Below, piece after piece: positions 3,771 to 6,847 of a stretch of DNA of 6,847 bases (positions within the stretch are counted from its first letter, which is position 1; the number at the start of each line of letters is the position of its first letter). The translations under genes were made by a program, and so were the position numbers. This stretch comes from Chloroflexota bacterium (GTDB taxonomy: Bacteria > Chloroflexota > Limnocylindria > Limnocylindrales > Limnocylindraceae), in NCBI GenBank assembly GCA_003476885.1, contig DMUR01000070.1:1-6847 (forward strand), written 5' to 3'. The notes under the pieces were generated by a model, which searched no databases, was not told where the DNA came from, and saw only the letters and a list, made by a program, of their open reading frames with translations.

Positions 3771-5285
3771 GTGAACGCAGACGACCCACTCATCGCCCCT
3801 GGCGCCGCCCGCCCCGCGCGGGTGCTCGTCCTCGGCTGCGGCTCAATCGGCCAGGCGGTCATCCCGCTACTGATCCGTGACGTGAAGATTGCACCGACCA
3901 GCATCCGCGTCGTCGAGATGACGGATACCCGCCACCGCATCGCAGACTCAATCGCTGCGGGCGTGACGTACGAGCAAGCAGCCGTCACTCGCGAAAATCT
4001 ATCGTCGTTTCTCGGTGAACGGGTGAGCGCTGGCGATATTCTGTTGGATCTTGCGTGGAACATTGATGCGATTGAGATCATTGAGTGGTGCCGCAACGCC
4101 GGTGTGCGTTATCTGAACACGAGCGTCGAAGTTTGGGAGCCGTACGCGGACATCTCCCAGCAGGAGCCGCGCAGCCGCACGCTCTATCACCGACATATGA
4201 AGCTTCGCGAAGCGATGCGTCGCTGGGGGAGCAACAACGGGCCGAGTGCCATCTTGGAACACGGTGCAAATCCGGGCTGGGTCAGTCACGAAGCAAAGTA
4301 CGCACTGGAGCAACTTGGCGCAGAGCTCTTGAAGCGCGGACTTGTCAGCGGATCTACTAAAAGCGATCTTGAGCACGCGCTCGCGGATGGCGCACATGCG
4401 CGAATCGCCGAGGCGAGTGGCACGAAGATCATCCAGATCGCCGAGCGGGATACTCAGGTGACGGATCAGCCAAAAGAGCTTGGCGAGTTCGTCAATACAT
4501 GGTCAGGTGAAGGTTTCTATGAGGAGGGTGTGGCCCCCGCGGAGCTCGGATGGGGGACGCATGAGCGTGCACTCCCCGCACGCGGGCTCGCCCATGAAGG
4601 GGACGGCCCGCGCAACCAGATCCTGATCCAGCGCGCGGGGATGGAGACGCATGTGCGCACCTGGGTCCCCGGCGCGACCCCTGAGACGGCGGTCAGTGGC
4701 GGCAGTGAATCGATTGGCATGCTGATCCGACACGGTGAGGCGTTCACCATGAGCGAGCACCTCACGGTGCTTGCCGAAGACGGCGCAGCGCGGTACCGAC
4801 CGACCGTTTACTACGCCTACTGCCCTTCCGACTCCGCGATCGCATCCGTGCATGAACTGCGTGGACGCAACTGGGAGCACCCAGAGCGATTCCGCCTGCT
4901 GAACAATGAGATCACCACAGGAGAAGACCGATTGGGGGTGCTGCTGCTCGGGCATCCTCTGAGGGCGTGGTGGAGCGGTTCACTCCTCTCCATCGATGAA
5001 GCACGCGCGATCCTCCCTGGGCACTCCGCCACCACGCTTCAGGTGGCCGGCGCGGTGATCGGTGCCGTTGGTTGGCTGCTGCGGCACCCGAGCGAAGGAG
5101 TGCATGTTCCAGATGAGCTGCCGCACAACGAAGTACTCGCCGACATTCGAAACTACCTCGGCACGCGCTGGTCGGGTGCCGTTGACTGGACACCGCTGAA
5201 GGATCGACTTGAACTCTTTCCAGAAGTTGCCGGTGCGCTCCCCAAAGACCCTTGGCAGTTCGACGCCTTCCGCGCTAACGTCTAA
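3771..5285 (+). CDS. hss: Homospermidine synthase
   Basis: 504 residues, close to the roughly 470-490 of known bacterial enzymes. It makes sym-homospermidine from putrescine (or spermidine plus putrescine) by an NAD-dependent oxidation, aminobutyl transfer and reduction, in the cytoplasm. The Rossmann motif VLGCGSIGQ is at 20-28 with D/E acceptors following (VVEM 47-50); diagnostic blocks are DLAWNIDA (93-100), LNTSVEVWEPY (115-125), ILEHGANPGWVSH (161-173), ELGWGTHE (258-265), GPRNQI (279-284) and GMLIRHGEAF (316-325). The start is a GTG; the frame has no better start before the Rossmann motif, and the promoter position supports it. The nearest alternative is carboxynorspermidine dehydrogenase, a more distant and shorter relative. 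It leads a two-gene operon with the nucleoside hydrolase 2 bp downstream. No frameshift or missing block is seen. Confidence 0.95.
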   Translation: MNADDPLIAPGAARPARVLVLGCGSIGQAVIPLLIRDVKIAPTSIRVVEMTDTRHRIADSIAAGVTYEQAAVTRENLSSFLGERVSAGDILLDLAWNIDAIEIIEWCRNAGVRYLNTSVEVWEPYADISQQEPRSRTLYHRHMKLREAMRRWGSNNGPSAILEHGANPGWVSHEAKYALEQLGAELLKRGLVSGSTKSDLEHALADGAHARIAEASGTKIIQIAERDTQVTDQPKELGEFVNTWSGEGFYEEGVAPAELGWGTHERALPARGLAHEGDGPRNQILIQRAGMETHVRTWVPGATPETAVSGGSESIGMLIRHGEAFTMSEHLTVLAEDGAARYRPTVYYAYCPSDSAIASVHELRGRNWEHPERFRLLNNEITTGEDRLGVLLLGHPLRAWWSGSLLSIDEARAILPGHSATTLQVAGAVIGAVGWLLRHPSEGVHVPDELPHNEVLADIRNYLGTRWSGAVDWTPLKDRLELFPEVAGALPKDPWQFDAFRANV

Positions 5286-5287
5286 CT

Positions 5288-6223
5288 ATGGCAACGCCAC
5301 GGCGAATGTGGATTGACACAGACACCGCTTCTGACGACGCAGTGGCGATGGTTATGGCGTTCAAGAACCCTAATGTTGAAGTTGTTGGAGTCTCCGTGGT
5401 TGCGGGGAACGTGCCGCTGGAGCAGGCAACCCAGATCGCGCTCTACACCGCGGAGATTTGCGGCGCAAAGGTGCCGATCCACGCAGGCGCGAACCGCGCG
5501 CTGGTGCGCACGTTCGTCACGGCGCAAAACGTGCACGGGAGTGACGGGATGGGCGATATCGGCCTTCCGCTACGCGGCCGAACTCCAACATCCACGAACG
5601 GCGTACAAGAGATGATCGAAGCGTTCCGTGCCGCTCCAGGCACGATGGATCTGGTCACGCTCGGGCCACTGACGAACGTGGCGCTTGCGGTGCGTGCCGA
5701 ACCGAAGTTCGCCTCGTGGGTGCGCCGCTGCGTGATGATGGGCGGCACTGGCGTCCTTCCAGGCAACGTGACACCACTCGCCGAATTCAACTTCTGGGTT
5801 GACCCCGAAGCTGCACACATCGTCTTTGAATCAGGGATGCCGCTCGAGATGGTCGGCTGGGATGTCTCCGTTGCCGATGCGGTGATCCCAGACGAACTCG
5901 CCGCGGAGATTCGCGCGCTTGGCCCGCTCGGCGAATACTGCGTGGACCCTCAGCGCGTCCTGCGAGAGTTCTGCCGCACGGAGACAAAACTCAACGGCTT
6001 TGATCTTCCTGATCCGATTGCAATGGCGGTTGCCATTGAGCCAGACATGGTGACGCGGGAGGCGCAGCTGCGCGTGGAGATCTCACTCGGAACTGGGCAT
6101 GAACGAGGCCAGACGATTGTGGATCACCTTGGCGGAACGAAGCGCGAACCGAACTGTCGCGTGGTCTATCGCGTCGACCACCAACGTTTTGTGAAGATGT
6201 TGAAGAATGCCTGCGTCGCGTAA
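5288..6223 (+). CDS. Nucleoside hydrolase (inosine-uridine preferring family)
   Basis: 311 residues, standard family length. Such enzymes use calcium to cleave the N-glycosidic bond of nucleosides, releasing base and ribose for salvage. The calcium/catalytic cluster is DTDTASDDA (10-18): the Asp residues are kept, but the usual Pro-Gly after the second Asp is Thr-Ala. Other family blocks are NVHGSDGMGD (81-90), TLGPLTNVALA (124-134), MGGTG (151-155), GNVTPLAEFNFWVDPEAA (159-176) and LPDPIAMA (240-247), where D242 is the last metal ligand and the neighbouring histidine of the classical inosine-uridine enzymes is Pro241. There is no signal peptide. ATG 5288 is 2 bp after the hss stop with no Shine-Dalgarno, so translation probably depends on hss. 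Base specificity cannot be told; a related pyrimidine- or non-nucleoside ribohydrolase activity is possible. Confidence 0.94.
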   Translation: MATPRRMWIDTDTASDDAVAMVMAFKNPNVEVVGVSVVAGNVPLEQATQIALYTAEICGAKVPIHAGANRALVRTFVTAQNVHGSDGMGDIGLPLRGRTPTSTNGVQEMIEAFRAAPGTMDLVTLGPLTNVALAVRAEPKFASWVRRCVMMGGTGVLPGNVTPLAEFNFWVDPEAAHIVFESGMPLEMVGWDVSVADAVIPDELAAEIRALGPLGEYCVDPQRVLREFCRTETKLNGFDLPDPIAMAVAIEPDMVTREAQLRVEISLGTGHERGQTIVDHLGGTKREPNCRVVYRVDHQRFVKMLKNACVA

Positions 6224-6252
6224 GTAGTTTTGCGGAGGTTTGGTAGCGCGCG

Positions 6253-6843
6253 CTAGATCCTTCTGATTAACGCATCAACAAAGCCGGCAAGCCCATAGCG
6301 CTGCCCTCGTGCGGGCACCTTCCATCGGTAGAGCGCTGCAATGAATGAGAAGCCAGCGTACGTCACGAGCGCGCCAAGTGAGCGCACAAGCACGTCGTGG
6401 ATGTCAATTCTGTACGGAGGGATTGGGCTCACGAGAATGTTTGAGAGGGCCTGGCTCAGCTCGAGCCCAATACCCATGAGGACGATCACCGCAATGTTTG
6501 CGCGCCGAGCATCGCCAAAGAGCGCAATCAGTGCGAGAAAATATGTGCTTGCGCCAATGGCCACCTGAATTGGGAGCCAGTTGGTATTGAGCAGGTTTGG
6601 ATCGAATTGGAGTCCTGGGATCAGTCGAATGACGTCTGAACCGATTGGCGCGCGCGACCAGTCTGAGTTTGGAAAGCCAAAGGGCGCCCAGATATATGCA
6701 ACGAGAACAGCGAACGCGACGGTTGCAGATTGCGTGTACCAGTTCTTGAGTAGGCGCTGTTGACTCTGGACATAGACAATCGTCGCCAGTGCCAAGATCC
6801 CTCCCGGAATCCCAGAAAAGTCAATCCCTGTTGTGTCAAACAT
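6253..6843 (-). CDS. VanZ-like family membrane protein (start possibly beyond window)
   Basis: 196 residues from the ATG at 6843, which is only 4 bp from the window edge, so an upstream start cannot be excluded. Hydrophobic segments lie at about 12-26, 39-57, 93-110, 115-133 and 148-172. The VanZ-type signature is present: GLELSQAL (126-133) with E128 and Q131 in a helix, then RIDIHDVLVRSLGALV (145-160), matching the family's E-x-x-Q ... R-x-D-x-x-D-hydrophobic ... G pattern. VanZ of enterococci gives low-level teicoplanin resistance; most homologues have no assigned role, and nothing nearby suggests glycopeptide resistance. Expected in the cytoplasmic membrane. It converges on the nucleoside hydrolase with 29 bp between stop codons. 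Confidence 0.82.
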   Translation of the reverse strand: MFDTTGIDFSGIPGGILALATIVYVQSQQRLLKNWYTQSATVAFAVLVAYIWAPFGFPNSDWSRAPIGSDVIRLIPGLQFDPNLLNTNWLPIQVAIGASTYFLALIALFGDARRANIAVIVLMGIGLELSQALSNILVSPIPPYRIDIHDVLVRSLGALVTYAGFSFIAALYRWKVPARGQRYGLAGFVDALIRRI

Positions 6844-6847
6844 AGGA

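Noticed and set aside
4503..4955. 150-residue minus-strand open frame, and similar antisense frames at 3758-4096 and 3999-4397
   Set aside because: All are antisense to the well-supported hss gene and show no family features; long shadows are expected at this GC.
6244..6255. 12-bp perfect palindrome TAGCGCGCGCTA between the convergent nucleoside hydrolase and VanZ-like genes
   Set aside because: It includes the VanZ-like stop codon, has no loop or T-tract, and alternating GC is easily palindromic; no function can be supported.

Overview
The window is bacterial chromosome of moderately high GC (about 60% in a stretch I counted by hand inside the homospermidine synthase gene, about 52% in one inside the 839-1444 membrane gene). 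Three genes have an extended-TANNNT type -10 box only 6-9 nt before the start codon and no Shine-Dalgarno, so they are probably leaderless. Together with GTG starts and high GC this fits Actinobacteriota, Chloroflexota or a similar lineage; the sequence alone does not settle it. No phage, transposase, integrase or CRISPR is visible.

Layout. 1-625 (-): N-terminal two thirds of a TerC-family membrane protein, running off the left edge. 677-751 (-): an intact tRNA-Thr(CGT) with encoded CCA. 839-1444 (-): an unrecognised six-helix membrane protein. 1633-1696: a second copy of the 5' half of the same tRNA plus its -10 region, so the membrane gene lies between 64-bp direct repeats. 1709-2265 is a gene graveyard: the C-terminal WHG domain of a TetR-family regulator (-), joined head to head with the last ~56 codons of an aldehyde dehydrogenase (+). 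Both lack their N-terminal parts, as if one deletion had removed the heart of a divergent regulator/enzyme pair.

2271-3714 (-) is a compact three-gene operon with overlapping stop/start codons: isochorismatase-like cysteine hydrolase, DinB/YfiT-like protein, and a rhodanese lipoprotein. It diverges, across only 56 bp holding two small inverted repeats and two back-to-back -10 boxes, from a second operon at 3771-6223 (+): homospermidine synthase (hss) followed 2 bp later by a nucleoside hydrolase. 6253-6843 (-) is a VanZ-like membrane protein convergent with that operon; its start may lie beyond the right edge.

How they fit: hss indicates homospermidine production from putrescine/spermidine, and the nucleoside hydrolase indicates ribose/base release from nucleosides. 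The divergent operon contains a predicted amidase-type hydrolase, a metal-binding four-helix protein and an exported sulfurtransferase; any shared pathway is inference. The most notable features are the collapsed TetR-aldehyde dehydrogenase pair, the split tRNA-Thr duplication around an orphan membrane gene, and the compact divergent control region.
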